Positions 1 through 8,534 of a stretch of 43,947 nucleotides of DNA are shown here, piece by piece (position 1 is the stretch's first letter; each line of letters starts with the position of its first letter). The notes beneath the pieces are model-generated. The model worked only from the letters and a program-made list of their open reading frames with translations. It made no database searches and was not told the origin of the DNA. This DNA comes from an uncultured Lachnospiraceae bacterium (GTDB lineage Bacteria; Bacillota; Clostridia; Lachnospirales; Lachnospiraceae). Position numbers and translations under genes: made by a program. The stretch lies in NCBI GenBank assembly GCA_910577175.1, contig CAJTLU010000020.1, positions 1 through 43,947 on the forward strand. Direction: 5' to 3'.

Positions 1-577
1 TACGGACGGAGAGATATTACTGAATGGGATTAATATTTGGGAATATGAATTATCGACTTATTTATCTGTGATAGGGCCGGTATTTCAGGATATTAATATA
101 TTTGCACTTTCCCTGAAGCAGAATATTGACTTCGGAGCAGGTGACGATGAAGAAAGGGTTAATAATGCAATCGCTCAAGCCGGTTTGGCAGATAAGGTAA
201 GGACGCTTGAGCAAGGAATTCATTCGGAGTTATTAACGATTATGTCTGACCAGGGTGTCGTGCTGTCCGGAGGAGAAAAGCAAAAACTTGCCATAGCGCG
301 TTCTCTTTATAAGAAATCTCGTATGGTAATAATGGATGAACCTACGGCTGCTTTGGATCCGTTGGCAGAGCAGCGGTTGTACCAGTCTTTGAATGAAATG
401 ATAGAGGATAAAACAGGAGTCTATATTTCACACAGACTTTCCTCTACACGGTTTTGCGATTATATTTATTTATTTGACACAGGAAAAATTATAGAAGAGG
501 GAACGCATGATGAGCTAATGATTTGTAAAGGCGACTATTATGACATGTTCCAATTGCAGGCACAATACTATGTTTAA
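1..577 (+). CDS. ABC exporter half-transporter, ATP-binding C-terminal part (5' end outside window)
   Basis: This reading frame is already open at base 2 and stops at 577, so only the end of the nucleotide-binding domain is inside the window. Visible are the Q-loop (VFQD), the signature LSGGEKQKLAIARS, Walker B with D-loop (MVIMDEPTAALDP) and the H-loop histidine (YISHRLSS). The membrane domain and Walker A lie upstream of the window. The family hydrolyses ATP to export a substrate, often a peptide or lipid. Its last codons overlap the start of the next exporter half by 8 bases, so the two are translationally coupled and probably form a heterodimer. The DNA is AT-rich like the next gene and unlike the exporter pair after 2688. 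The substrate is unknown. Confidence 0.9.
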   Translation, partial: TDGEILLNGINIWEYELSTYLSVIGPVFQDINIFALSLKQNIDFGAGDDEERVNNAIAQAGLADKVRTLEQGIHSELLTIMSDQGVVLSGGEKQKLAIARSLYKKSRMVIMDEPTAALDPLAEQRLYQSLNEMIEDKTGVYISHRLSSTRFCDYIYLFDTGKIIEEGTHDELMICKGDYYDMFQLQAQYYV

Positions 578-2399
578 GAAAATTAAGTCAGTGGTAGAAA
601 AGCAAAATTTGTTGAATACAATAGGTTATTTGACTAAGATCATTTGCCGGGAGAAAAAAGGTTATATTCTGGTCATGCTGTCAGAAGTCATTTTTAAAGT
701 GTTACTAAATGTTTGGCGGGTTTGGATGCCGATGCGTATTGTGGAGGCATTGACGGAAAAGAATTATCAAAGTGTGCTCTTGACAGCGGGAATTTTTCTG
801 TTAGGTGAGTTAATATGTAACACCATACTGGGGGCTCTGGATTACAAAGCACAAGTGACGGAAGAGTGGTTTGACTGTTATTTTAGTGAAGAATATAGTC
901 GGCGGTGTATGGAGGTTCCATATCAATATACCGAAACAAAAGAAAAATTGGATGAAATCAAAAATGCAAAGGATGGGCTTGATTGGTCCGGAAATGTAGC
1001 ATGTATAATTGATTCGTTGAAGGAAGTAGTTGCAGCAGTTATTTCTATAGTATCTGTGTTTGCAATTGTTTTCGAGGAAGCTCCCTTATTGGTAGTGATG
1101 GTAACTATATTGGTTTTAGTTAAAGCTAAGATTGAAGAGAACGAATGGAATGAAATGGAACATTACTATGGTCAATTATCGGGGCTCAACAGAAGGATGG
1201 ATTACTATTTCTATGAGATATCGAACTATAAATATGGTAAGGATATCCGATTGTATAGAGCTAAGGATTTGTTGTTAAACAGAGCTGAAATGGTAAATCA
1301 AGAAAATGCAGAAAAAATGAAAACAGCTGCTCACAAGGTTGCAAAGCTTAGAAGTAAATCGTCCTTGCTGGAGGAAATAGTAACGGCACTGCAATATTTG
1401 TATGTAGGTTTTTTTACCATTTTGAACAATTTAGGAGTGGCCAGCTTCACGATGTTAATCGGGAGTACGGCAGTAATGGCTGCATCCATGGAGAAGATGT
1501 TTGAAGAATATCAGAATATGATACTTGGTTCGGAGTATTTTTCGTGGTACAGTACCTTTATCAGCAAGAAAGACGAAGAGATTTGCTATGGTAATGAGCC
1601 GATTGATATGAAGAATGATGACCATGTCATTAAGTTTCAAAATGTAAGCTTTAAATATCCGGGAAGTGAGCAATATGTACTGAAGGATATCTCTTTTGAG
1701 ATTCAGTCAAAGGACAAAATATCATTGGTCGGATTAAATGGTGAGGGAAAAACGACACTGGTAAAATTATTATGCGGATTGTATCCGGTATCATCCGGTT
1801 CGATATTGTTAGACGGCAAGGATATTCTTCAATATGACAGGGAGGATTTTTGCAAATTTGTATCGGTGGTGTTCCAGGACTTTGTTATGTTTGCAAGACC
1901 TCTTTCGGATAATATAGTTTTCACAGAACAGCAGGATGGGGAACGAGTAAATGTTCTTTTGAAACAGCTTAATATGTATGATAAGGTACAGAGTCTGTCG
2001 AAGGGAATAGATACAAATCTATATAAGGAATTTGATGAGCAGGGATATGAGCCTTCAGGCGGAGAAAGTCAAAAATTAGCTTTGGTGAGGGCGTTATATA
2101 GAAATTCGAATATGCTTATTCTGGATGAACCGACAGCAGCACTTGATCCCGTGGCGGAAGATTCTTTATATCAGGATATTCGGCGTATTATGAAAGAAAA
2201 AACGATTTTGTTTGTTTCGCATCGGTTAGCATCATGTAGATTTTGTGACAAGATTATTGTTTTAAATGAGGGTAGAATCTTTGAATCAGGTTCGCATGAT
2301 GAGTTAATGAAAATAGAAAATGGTTTGTATCGGAAAATGTTTCAGGCACAAGCTGAAAACTATGTACAATTAGGAGGAAGGATAGAAGAGAATGGATAA
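570..2399 (+). CDS. ABC exporter half-transporter (membrane domain plus ATPase)
   Basis: A 609-residue fused membrane/ATPase protein. I start it at ATG 570 (MFKKIKSV), which overlaps the previous gene by 8 bases; a start 30 bases earlier has no ribosome site. The N-terminal about 330 residues carry hydrophobic segments of an exporter membrane domain. The ATPase follows, with Walker A GLNGEGKTT near residue 386, Q-loop VVFQDF, a signature reading PSGGESQ instead of LSGGQ, Walker B MLILDEPTAALDP and H-loop FVSHRLAS. The leading proline in the signature is a mild oddity. It ends inside the start of the radical SAM remnant, so exporter and maturase were one operon. That context fits export of a ribosomally made modified peptide (inference). 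Confidence 0.92.
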   Translation: MFKKIKSVVEKQNLLNTIGYLTKIICREKKGYILVMLSEVIFKVLLNVWRVWMPMRIVEALTEKNYQSVLLTAGIFLLGELICNTILGALDYKAQVTEEWFDCYFSEEYSRRCMEVPYQYTETKEKLDEIKNAKDGLDWSGNVACIIDSLKEVVAAVISIVSVFAIVFEEAPLLVVMVTILVLVKAKIEENEWNEMEHYYGQLSGLNRRMDYYFYEISNYKYGKDIRLYRAKDLLLNRAEMVNQENAEKMKTAAHKVAKLRSKSSLLEEIVTALQYLYVGFFTILNNLGVASFTMLIGSTAVMAASMEKMFEEYQNMILGSEYFSWYSTFISKKDEEICYGNEPIDMKNDDHVIKFQNVSFKYPGSEQYVLKDISFEIQSKDKISLVGLNGEGKTTLVKLLCGLYPVSSGSILLDGKDILQYDREDFCKFVSVVFQDFVMFARPLSDNIVFTEQQDGERVNVLLKQLNMYDKVQSLSKGIDTNLYKEFDEQGYEPSGGESQKLALVRALYRNSNMLILDEPTAALDPVAEDSLYQDIRRIMKEKTILFVSHRLASCRFCDKIIVLNEGRIFESGSHDELMKIENGLYRKMFQAQAENYVQLGGRIEENG

Positions 2400-2621
2400 T
2401 AATTTGCATCTTATTATTTATGTGACCAAACGATGTAATTTCAGATGTAAATATTGCGGTTATTCGTTTGTTGAATCATCAGATATGGCCCAAGGTATAC
2501 AAGATGGGATTATCAATTTTGTAAGAAAAAATATTGGCAAGTATGGCAGTATTATCTCGATTGGTTTGGAGGAGAACCTATATTAAAGATTGATGCGATA
2601 AAGTATATCTCCTCCAAATAG
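2392..2621 (+). pseudogene. Radical SAM peptide-maturase-like gene, frameshifted and truncated
   Basis: ATG 2392 overlaps the previous gene by 8 bases and has a strong upstream GGAGG. The frame opens with a radical SAM cluster motif, CNFRCKYC (residues 15-22), the CxxxCxxC that holds the 4Fe-4S cluster. It hits a stop at 2584-2586. In another frame the text continues as LDWFGGEPILKIDAIKYIS, the next conserved element of this family (xWFGGEPLL), up to TAG 2619-2621. A one-base indel near 2545-2555 therefore broke the gene, and everything after about residue 75 (rest of the barrel and any SPASM domain) is missing. Beside two ABC halves this suggests a dead RiPP maturation locus. Radical SAM identity is firm; the RiPP role is inferred. 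Confidence 0.8.
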
Positions 2622-2637
2622 CACGTTCAGTCAAGAA

Positions 2638-2683
2638 AATGCCCCTCTTTCTATAGTATACTGGTATAAAAGAAAGGGGCATT
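2638..2683 (+). promoter_or_regulatory. Hairpin covering the ribosome site of the 2688 gene
   Basis: AATGCCCC (2638-2645) pairs exactly with GGGGCATT (2676-2683), and TTTC (2648-2651) extends the stem with GAAA (2672-2675) past a two-base bulge. The loop is about 20 bases and AT-rich. The likely Shine-Dalgarno AAAGGGG lies in the 3' arm, eight bases before ATG 2688, so the hairpin would hide it. It could work as a translational switch, or as a terminator/attenuator for read-through from the decayed operon. No regulator is implied by the sequence itself. Confidence 0.5.
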
Positions 2684-2687
2684 CATT

Positions 2688-4484
2688 ATGAAGAGAATTT
2701 GTATTGCATACAAAGAATTGTTGGGCATTCTGTTTTCAAAAAATCCGTTTCTGGTCATACTGACCTTTGCAGCCGCCATATTTTCCGGCTTGACCACACC
2801 CTTATTGATCTGGGTCAACAGCCGTATTTTTGACCTTGGGCTGCTGACGGCCTCGGGGGAAATGACATTTCTCTCTTATACTCCATATCTTATATTGTTT
2901 GTGCTTTTGTCGCTGCTTCCCGTACTTACGGGAGATATCTTATCTAACAGCTATATCCGTCCTAAATGCCAGCTGATTTTCCGTACCGCATATAAGGGGA
3001 AAATGCTCCAAAAGCTGAAAACGCTTCGCTATGAGCACTTGGAAGACCCCTTGTCCATGGAGATTATTGACAAGGCGTACACTAAGACAGAGGATACGCT
3101 CTTAACTCTTTTCCCGACAACAATCCAGCAGATTATTTCGGCGGGGATTACCTCGGTGGGAACCCTGTATCTCTTCGCGTCGGTAAAATGGTGGCTTCTT
3201 TTGGTGCTCCTGCTGCCGTTTGCGCTGGAAACGTGGCTTGTGAGCAGATCCAATTACCAAATTTACCGGGAGATGGAAACCTACTGGAAAAAGGAGCGGT
3301 TCTATACCAAGCTGGGAGAGATGCTGTGTTCCAGGGACTATGTCAGGGAGAATACGCTACAGGGCATTTCGGATTACCTGATCGATAAGTACCGCAGCCG
3401 GATGAACCGTCGCAACAGGGAATATGAGCATTACTTTTTCAAGCATCTGCGGCATAATCTCGTAAAGCGGAATCTGATTAGATTTGCCCAGCTGGGTGCG
3501 GCACTGCTGCTGCTGTTTTTTTACTGCAATGGGGAAATACAAATCGGTCTGCTGATCTCCTTAAGCCTGGCCTTGTTTACGAAACTGTTCTCACAGAATG
3601 GTCTGAACGGGCTGGTGAAAGTTCTTCGGGTCAGTGGACAGTACAGAAACGCGTTTGCTTTCTACGACAGCTATTTCAGGCTTTCGGAGGAGGAGTGGGG
3701 CGGGGAGGAAACCATGCCGGATGCCTTTGATATTGAGTTTGATAATGTTTCCTTTGCTTATCCGAACACGGAGAAAAAGATTTTGGAAGGAATGAGCTTT
3801 CGGATCCGTCACGGGGAGAAGGTTTCCATCGTGGGGGAAAACGGCCAGGGAAAGAGTACGGTAATCAAGCTGCTTTTAGGACTGTTTAAGCCGGACAGTG
3901 GAGAGATTCGTATCGGAGGAAAACCGCTGGACTGCTATTCCAGGTTCGTGCGGGAGCGTCTGTTTGGTGCGGTATTTCAGGATTTTGGGAAATATTGCAT
4001 TACCTTGGGGGAAAATGTAGGGATAGGGGATCCGGAAAAGCTGCATGACAGGGAAGCTCTTGCAAAGGCAATGAGCAAGGCGGGAGTGGAGCCTGTGGCG
4101 GCGGGATTGGCGGATGGAACGGACACGCTGCTTGGGAGGGAATTTGAGGGCGGCGTTGACCTGTCCGGCGGACAATGGCAGAGGATTGCTATCGCCAGGG
4201 CATGGATGGGGAAGAAACCTGTCATGATTCTGGACGAACCCACAAGCCAGCTGGATCCCATGGCAGAGAGTCGGATTTATGCCGAGTTTGCGGGGATGGC
4301 GGAAGGCAAGACCTCAATCTTTGTCACCCATCGCCTGGCCTCCACCATGATAACGGACCGTATTCTGGTCATAGGCGCAGGCAGGGTCATACAGAGCGGC
4401 ACACATGAGGAATTGCTGGAGCAGGGCGGACTGTACGCCGATATGTTCCAGGCGCAGAAGCAGTGGTATGTAAAGCCGGAATGA
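2688..4484 (+). CDS. ABC exporter half-transporter A (membrane domain plus ATPase)
   Basis: 598 residues. The N-terminal half contains the hydrophobic segments of an exporter membrane domain (for example near residues 20-40, 60-80, 150-175, 265-295). The ATPase follows: Walker A GENGQGKST near residue 382, Q-loop VFQDFG, signature LSGGQWQRIAIARAW, Walker B VMILDEPTSQLDP and H-loop FVTHRLAS. Start ATG 2688 sits after a GGGG-type ribosome site within a hairpin. The second half-transporter begins 15 bases after its stop, so the pair is an operon and probably a heterodimer. Base composition is clearly more GC-rich than genes 1-2621, which suggests a separate origin. Drug, lipid or peptide export are all possible. 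Confidence 0.93.
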   Translation: MKRICIAYKELLGILFSKNPFLVILTFAAAIFSGLTTPLLIWVNSRIFDLGLLTASGEMTFLSYTPYLILFVLLSLLPVLTGDILSNSYIRPKCQLIFRTAYKGKMLQKLKTLRYEHLEDPLSMEIIDKAYTKTEDTLLTLFPTTIQQIISAGITSVGTLYLFASVKWWLLLVLLLPFALETWLVSRSNYQIYREMETYWKKERFYTKLGEMLCSRDYVRENTLQGISDYLIDKYRSRMNRRNREYEHYFFKHLRHNLVKRNLIRFAQLGAALLLLFFYCNGEIQIGLLISLSLALFTKLFSQNGLNGLVKVLRVSGQYRNAFAFYDSYFRLSEEEWGGEETMPDAFDIEFDNVSFAYPNTEKKILEGMSFRIRHGEKVSIVGENGQGKSTVIKLLLGLFKPDSGEIRIGGKPLDCYSRFVRERLFGAVFQDFGKYCITLGENVGIGDPEKLHDREALAKAMSKAGVEPVAAGLADGTDTLLGREFEGGVDLSGGQWQRIAIARAWMGKKPVMILDEPTSQLDPMAESRIYAEFAGMAEGKTSIFVTHRLASTMITDRILVIGAGRVIQSGTHEELLEQGGLYADMFQAQKQWYVKPE

Positions 4485-4499
4485 GGAGGAAATCATAAG

Positions 4500-6350
4500 A
4501 TGAATCATAAAATGTCTGTTGACAATACCGCGAAAATAGAGGAAACTGTACAAAGAGAGCGTTCCCCGAAGCTTTCCCATTTAATCCGTTTGTTTTTGTT
4601 CGTCTTTTCTCAAACAAAGGGAATCGGCGCTATCTACATAGGAGCGTTTCTGCTGTTATCCCTGCTGCGGCCAGCGGCTGCCTTTTTGTGGAACGGTTAC
4701 ATACAGAAGGCGGAAAACATTTCTTCCATGGGAAGTATTTTTTCTATGGAAGGAATATTTTCCGGGGCAATGCTGCTGGTCATTTACTTTCTGATACAAT
4801 TGTTCACGGATCTGATCAGCCGGTATGTATATTTGATGGATGAGATAGAACAGTTGAATCTGGTGCAGGCCAACCGGCAGCAGGAACAGTTACATTCCGT
4901 TCTGTATCAGAAGATAGCGCGCCTGCCGTCGGAGGATTTGGAGATTCCAAAGCTGAATGACAGGATAGAACAGGTAGTTCAGTTCATGTGCGGGCGTTTC
5001 GGAATGAACACTGGAGTGATGCTTCAGGGATATTTTATGGCTGCTAAGACAGTCTCCGTCCTTTCCATAGCGGCTTCCCTGTATTTGTTTGATCCCCTGT
5101 TGTGCCTGACCGTGCTGATAGCGCCCCTGCCTGCTATATGGGTGAACACGGCGGGACAGAAGCTGATGTTCCGGTTTCGGAAGAGCAATATAAAGCTACA
5201 GCGCAGGGCGGATTATTTTGAAAAACTGATGATATCACCGGCTGCAAAAGAAATGAAGACCTTTGCCCTGTATGACTTTTTTTATGATAAATGGAAGAAA
5301 GCCGCCGACGAATACACGGAAAAGGAGCAGAAAATGATCCGCACCCGGGCAAACTTCATGCTGCTGCATAATTTTATCATTCATGCCGTGATTGTGACCG
5401 GCAGTATATTCGCTATTGTATTGATGGCTCTGGGAAGGCTGACGCTGGGTGAGCTGGGTGCGGTTCTGTTACTGGTGTCCACTTTGGTGGAGGACGTAAA
5501 GGAACTGATGACGGGATATGCTACTTTTGTGACCAAAAAGAATGAGGCGGCACAGTTCTTTGACCTGATGGAGCTGCCGGAGCAGGACCAGGGGGGAGAA
5601 GACTGCGGCGGGGTAACCCTGATACAGGCGGAGCATTTGAATTACCGCTATCCTCTGACGGACCGCTATGTCCTGGAAGATATCAGCCTGACCATTGAAA
5701 AAGGGGAGAAAATCGCTTTTGTGGGTGAGAACGGTATGGGAAAAACGACGCTGGTGAAACTAATCACAGGGGTGCTTTCTCCCTCCGACGGACAATTGAA
5801 AATAAATGGGAAATCAATTTCCCAGTATCAATGCGTGAGCCGTTACGATAAAGCGGGAGTGATGATGCAGGGCAGTATGGGGTATACCACCTTTACTATC
5901 GGGGATAATGTGTTCCTAGGCGATATCTTCAGGGAACGCGACGAGAGGGCGATTGAGGAGGCGCTTGCCTTTGCCGGACTGGGAGATAAGGATAAGGAGA
6001 GCCTTCTGGGAAAGGACATTGGCGGCGTTGACCTGTCTGGCGGTGAGTGGCAGAAGCTGTCTATCGCGAGAAACGTGTACCGGGACAGGAATTTCATAAT
6101 TTTAGACGAACCCACCAGTAATCTCGACCCTTTGGCGGAAGCAGAAATTTTCAGGAAATATATGGAGATGGCGGAGGATAAGACGGTGATTTATGTGACT
6201 CACAGAATCAGCGCGGCATCTCTGGCGGACAGGATTATTGTGTTTGAGGACGGCAGGATTGTGCAGGATGGGGCACATGAAGAGCTGCTGGCATCAGGAG
6301 GAAGCTATGGGAAATTATACAGAGAACAGGCAAAGTGGTATGACAGATGA
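4500..6350 (+). CDS. ABC exporter half-transporter B (membrane domain plus ATPase)
   Basis: 616 residues. AGGAGG lies shortly before ATG 4500. After a charged N-terminal tail come the hydrophobic segments of the exporter membrane domain, then the ATPase with Walker A GENGMGKTT near residue 409, signature LSGGEWQKLSIARNV, Walker B FIILDEPTSNLDP and H-loop YVTHRISA. Both this protein and its partner end in a short QA/QxxWY-type tail, as do the two ABC halves at the left edge, so all four belong to one subfamily. The downstream regulator gene starts inside its last codons, so the transporter and regulator are coupled. Confidence 0.93.
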   Translation: MNHKMSVDNTAKIEETVQRERSPKLSHLIRLFLFVFSQTKGIGAIYIGAFLLLSLLRPAAAFLWNGYIQKAENISSMGSIFSMEGIFSGAMLLVIYFLIQLFTDLISRYVYLMDEIEQLNLVQANRQQEQLHSVLYQKIARLPSEDLEIPKLNDRIEQVVQFMCGRFGMNTGVMLQGYFMAAKTVSVLSIAASLYLFDPLLCLTVLIAPLPAIWVNTAGQKLMFRFRKSNIKLQRRADYFEKLMISPAAKEMKTFALYDFFYDKWKKAADEYTEKEQKMIRTRANFMLLHNFIIHAVIVTGSIFAIVLMALGRLTLGELGAVLLLVSTLVEDVKELMTGYATFVTKKNEAAQFFDLMELPEQDQGGEDCGGVTLIQAEHLNYRYPLTDRYVLEDISLTIEKGEKIAFVGENGMGKTTLVKLITGVLSPSDGQLKINGKSISQYQCVSRYDKAGVMMQGSMGYTTFTIGDNVFLGDIFRERDERAIEEALAFAGLGDKDKESLLGKDIGGVDLSGGEWQKLSIARNVYRDRNFIILDEPTSNLDPLAEAEIFRKYMEMAEDKTVIYVTHRISAASLADRIIVFEDGRIVQDGAHEELLASGGSYGKLYREQAKWYDR

Positions 6351-7890
6351 GAATCCGGTGTTTCGCTCCCTTGGAGTCATTGAAGAGCGGATCCGGGAAA
6401 AGCTGACCGTCAAAAGCCTGGCGGACAGTGTCCATTTTTCTCAATATCATTACCAGCGTATGTTTCGGGAGGCAGTGGGAGACAGCGTCATGGGATACGT
6501 GACCAGGCGCAGGATTTCCCTGGCGGCTGAGGATCTTGCGGGAACGGATGAATCGATTCTGGAAATCGCGCTTAAGTACGGCTACGACTCCCATGAGGGC
6601 TTTACGCGAAGCTTCCGGACGCATATGGGAATTACCCCGACGGAATACCGGAAATACCATTTGTCCACAAGTTCTCTTAAAATGCAGAAGGAGAAAAGCG
6701 CCATGATTTATTCAAAAGCAATGGAGGAAATCATACGAGAACTGAACAGCCTGATTGTACAGGCGAAGGAAGCCGTGGAATATACAAGAAAAAGTGCAGA
6801 GATAAATGCGGAGGCTGCTGTTTTTTATGCCCGGTTCTGGGAGGTTATTGTGGATAAAACAGAATCCATGGCGGAAAACCTTGCACAGCTTTTAACCCGC
6901 ATTACTGCTATTGCGCAGCAGCCGGATGAAATATCCGCCCGTTTCAGAATTATTAAGGCCATGGAGGACACTGCATTCCAATCCGGTATTATTGCATTTC
7001 AGGCAGGACTGACGATTGCAAGGGCCAGACCAGAGCATAGAGAAGCAATTCAGTCTGTGTGCAACAAATACGAATCCCTGGCCGGGAACGCCCGGATCAA
7101 GACCGGGAGAATCGGGGAATTCATGCAGGAATTGTGGCAGCTGATTTTTCAGGACATGCGAAGGAACGCCGAAAGAAAAATACAGCAGGCAGTGGAAAAG
7201 GGCATGGCTGCAGTCAGGAATCTGTCAGACGATCCGGCGCTTCCGTATGATTATATTGTGGAGGAAGTCAGAAGCATTGCGGAAGAACTTGCTGCTATGC
7301 CCCTTGAGGAAGTGACCGTTGTCCGATTGGAAAATGAACTGGTTCGTCTGGATGTGACCGCCTTTGCTGTGGACGTGGATGTACTGCGCGTCCCGGCGCA
7401 CAGAGCATTGTTGGAAAAAATATATGATTTCAGGGAAGAAATACGTGAAACAGCCGAATTCTTCCGAGGTCTGCCGGGGGATGCGTTTGGCTTCCCTGTG
7501 GAATCGGAGCAAGAAATCGAAAACTGCAAATATGACATTTCCGGGTCCGTCCGGGAAGCGGATAACAGGGAACCGGGACTTTGGGGAGAAATTCTGCTGT
7601 TTTATCTCAAGGGAGAAATTCAAAAACTGGGCGGCGCGCACTTGACTGAGGAGAAGAGAGCCGTGTTTGACGATATCTGTGACAAAATGAAGCAGGCAGT
7701 CCATCTGGCAGCGAGGGGAAGGAACAGGACAGAGGGCGTGACCCCGGAGAGCGGGGGCAGCACACAGGATCTTTCGCAGCAGATTTACCATGAGCTGACC
7801 ATGCAGGGAGAGGAACTTGGCATATATGGTGCAGCAATCCTGTATCTTGCAGAAGAATGGAAGCGCATTTTGCTGAAGCCGGACACCTGA
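6307..7890 (+). CDS. AraC-type regulator fused to a chemoreceptor-tip-like helical domain
   Basis: 527 residues from ATG 6307, five bases after AGGAGG; ATG 6340 is an alternative start. Residues of about 15-115 form a double helix-turn-helix of the AraC/XylS type (LTVKSLADSVHFSQYHYQRM, later GYDSHEGFTRSFRTHMGITP). This domain is usually C-terminal, but here it leads. The rest is predicted to be long helices. Residues of about 215-270 (IKAMEDTAFQSGIIAFQAG, then IARARPEH and later KYESLAGNARIKT) line up with the signalling hairpin of methyl-accepting chemotaxis proteins (DIAFQTNILALNA, EAARAGE, EVRNLA), with the key asparagines lost. No membrane segment is seen. It overlaps the exporter gene by 44 bases and probably controls it. 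The AraC part is firm; the chemoreceptor resemblance is my reading. Confidence 0.85.
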   Translation: MGNYTENRQSGMTDENPVFRSLGVIEERIREKLTVKSLADSVHFSQYHYQRMFREAVGDSVMGYVTRRRISLAAEDLAGTDESILEIALKYGYDSHEGFTRSFRTHMGITPTEYRKYHLSTSSLKMQKEKSAMIYSKAMEEIIRELNSLIVQAKEAVEYTRKSAEINAEAAVFYARFWEVIVDKTESMAENLAQLLTRITAIAQQPDEISARFRIIKAMEDTAFQSGIIAFQAGLTIARARPEHREAIQSVCNKYESLAGNARIKTGRIGEFMQELWQLIFQDMRRNAERKIQQAVEKGMAAVRNLSDDPALPYDYIVEEVRSIAEELAAMPLEEVTVVRLENELVRLDVTAFAVDVDVLRVPAHRALLEKIYDFREEIRETAEFFRGLPGDAFGFPVESEQEIENCKYDISGSVREADNREPGLWGEILLFYLKGEIQKLGGAHLTEEKRAVFDDICDKMKQAVHLAARGRNRTEGVTPESGGSTQDLSQQIYHELTMQGEELGIYGAAILYLAEEWKRILLKPDT

Positions 7891-8010
7891 GAAACATAAG
7901 ACACCGGAAGGTAAGGTGTTTCCGGGCAGGTCTGTCGATTCAGTGCATTTTCGACAGTTTCTAAAGCATCGGGAATATGTGGGCATGAAAGTAAAGGAGA
8001 ACAGAAAAGC

Positions 8011-8172
8011 ATGGAGAAGGTAAAAAATTTATAGAAAATAATCGGTTTCAGAACTTCATTCTGGTTATCATTGTCCTTAATGCAGTATTATGGGAGTTTG
8101 ACCATGCAGGGTCTTCCCGCCGGCGTGCTACAGACGCTGAAATTCCTGGGTACATTTTCTCTTGATCTGTGA
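8011..8172 (+). pseudogene. Voltage-gated ion channel gene fragment
   Basis: After an AAAGGAGA ribosome site, ATG 8011 opens MEKVKN and stops at once because a poly-A run is one base short. One frame over the text reads KKFIENNRFQNFILVIIVLN, typical of the first transmembrane segment of Ion_trans channels. A further shift near 8100 gives GVLQTLKFLGTF, typical of the S2 approach. It ends at TGA 8172, with the rest of the channel gone. Two frameshifts and a truncation make this a dead fragment. The family call is from motif memory. Confidence 0.55.
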
Positions 8173-8232
8173 TTTTAAGGTGATAAGAGAAATGGAGGGA
8201 GCTGCTTTCTTTACTTTAATTGTAAATTTTTG

Positions 8233-8261
8233 TTGAAAAATAGGTATATATGTGGTAAAAT
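8233..8261 (+). promoter_or_regulatory. Putative promoter of the Z1 gene
   Basis: TTGAAA (8233-8238), a 17-base spacer and TAAAAT (8256-8261). Transcription from here would give a leader of about 265 bases before ATG 8535. The leader carries a possible 28-codon ORF (8313-8399), a direct repeat TTGCAA-TAAC-TTGCAA and a hairpin AATGTTG/CAACATT (8443-8467). I see no other gene between 8173 and 8534. Confidence 0.5.
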
Positions 8262-8534
8262 ATGGGAAGAATTATAAAAACAGTTTTGGTGGGAGTTTTT
8301 AAACGGGAGAGTATGAGATATAAGATTGTGCTTTTAAGAATTGTTAGAAGTATGGAAATAAATGCAGGAAACTATAAAATTGTTTTTTTCTGTTCTTAAC
8401 TTTAATCATGTTGCAATAACTTGCAATTTACAATATAAAAATAATGTTGGTTGTTCTTTACAACATTGTGTACTGCGTTGATGAAAGATAAGGTGTTGCT
8501 ATTTATGAACCAGAAATGTTTAGGAGGAGTTAGC

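Noticed and set aside
2545..2621. Programmed frameshift in the radical SAM gene
   Set aside because: No slippery heptamer or downstream structure suited to it, and the gene is truncated soon after, so ordinary decay is simpler.
7225..7986. 253-codon open frame on the minus strand
   Set aside because: Lies opposite the AraC-type gene; composition is that of an antisense shadow, with no ribosome site or known motif.
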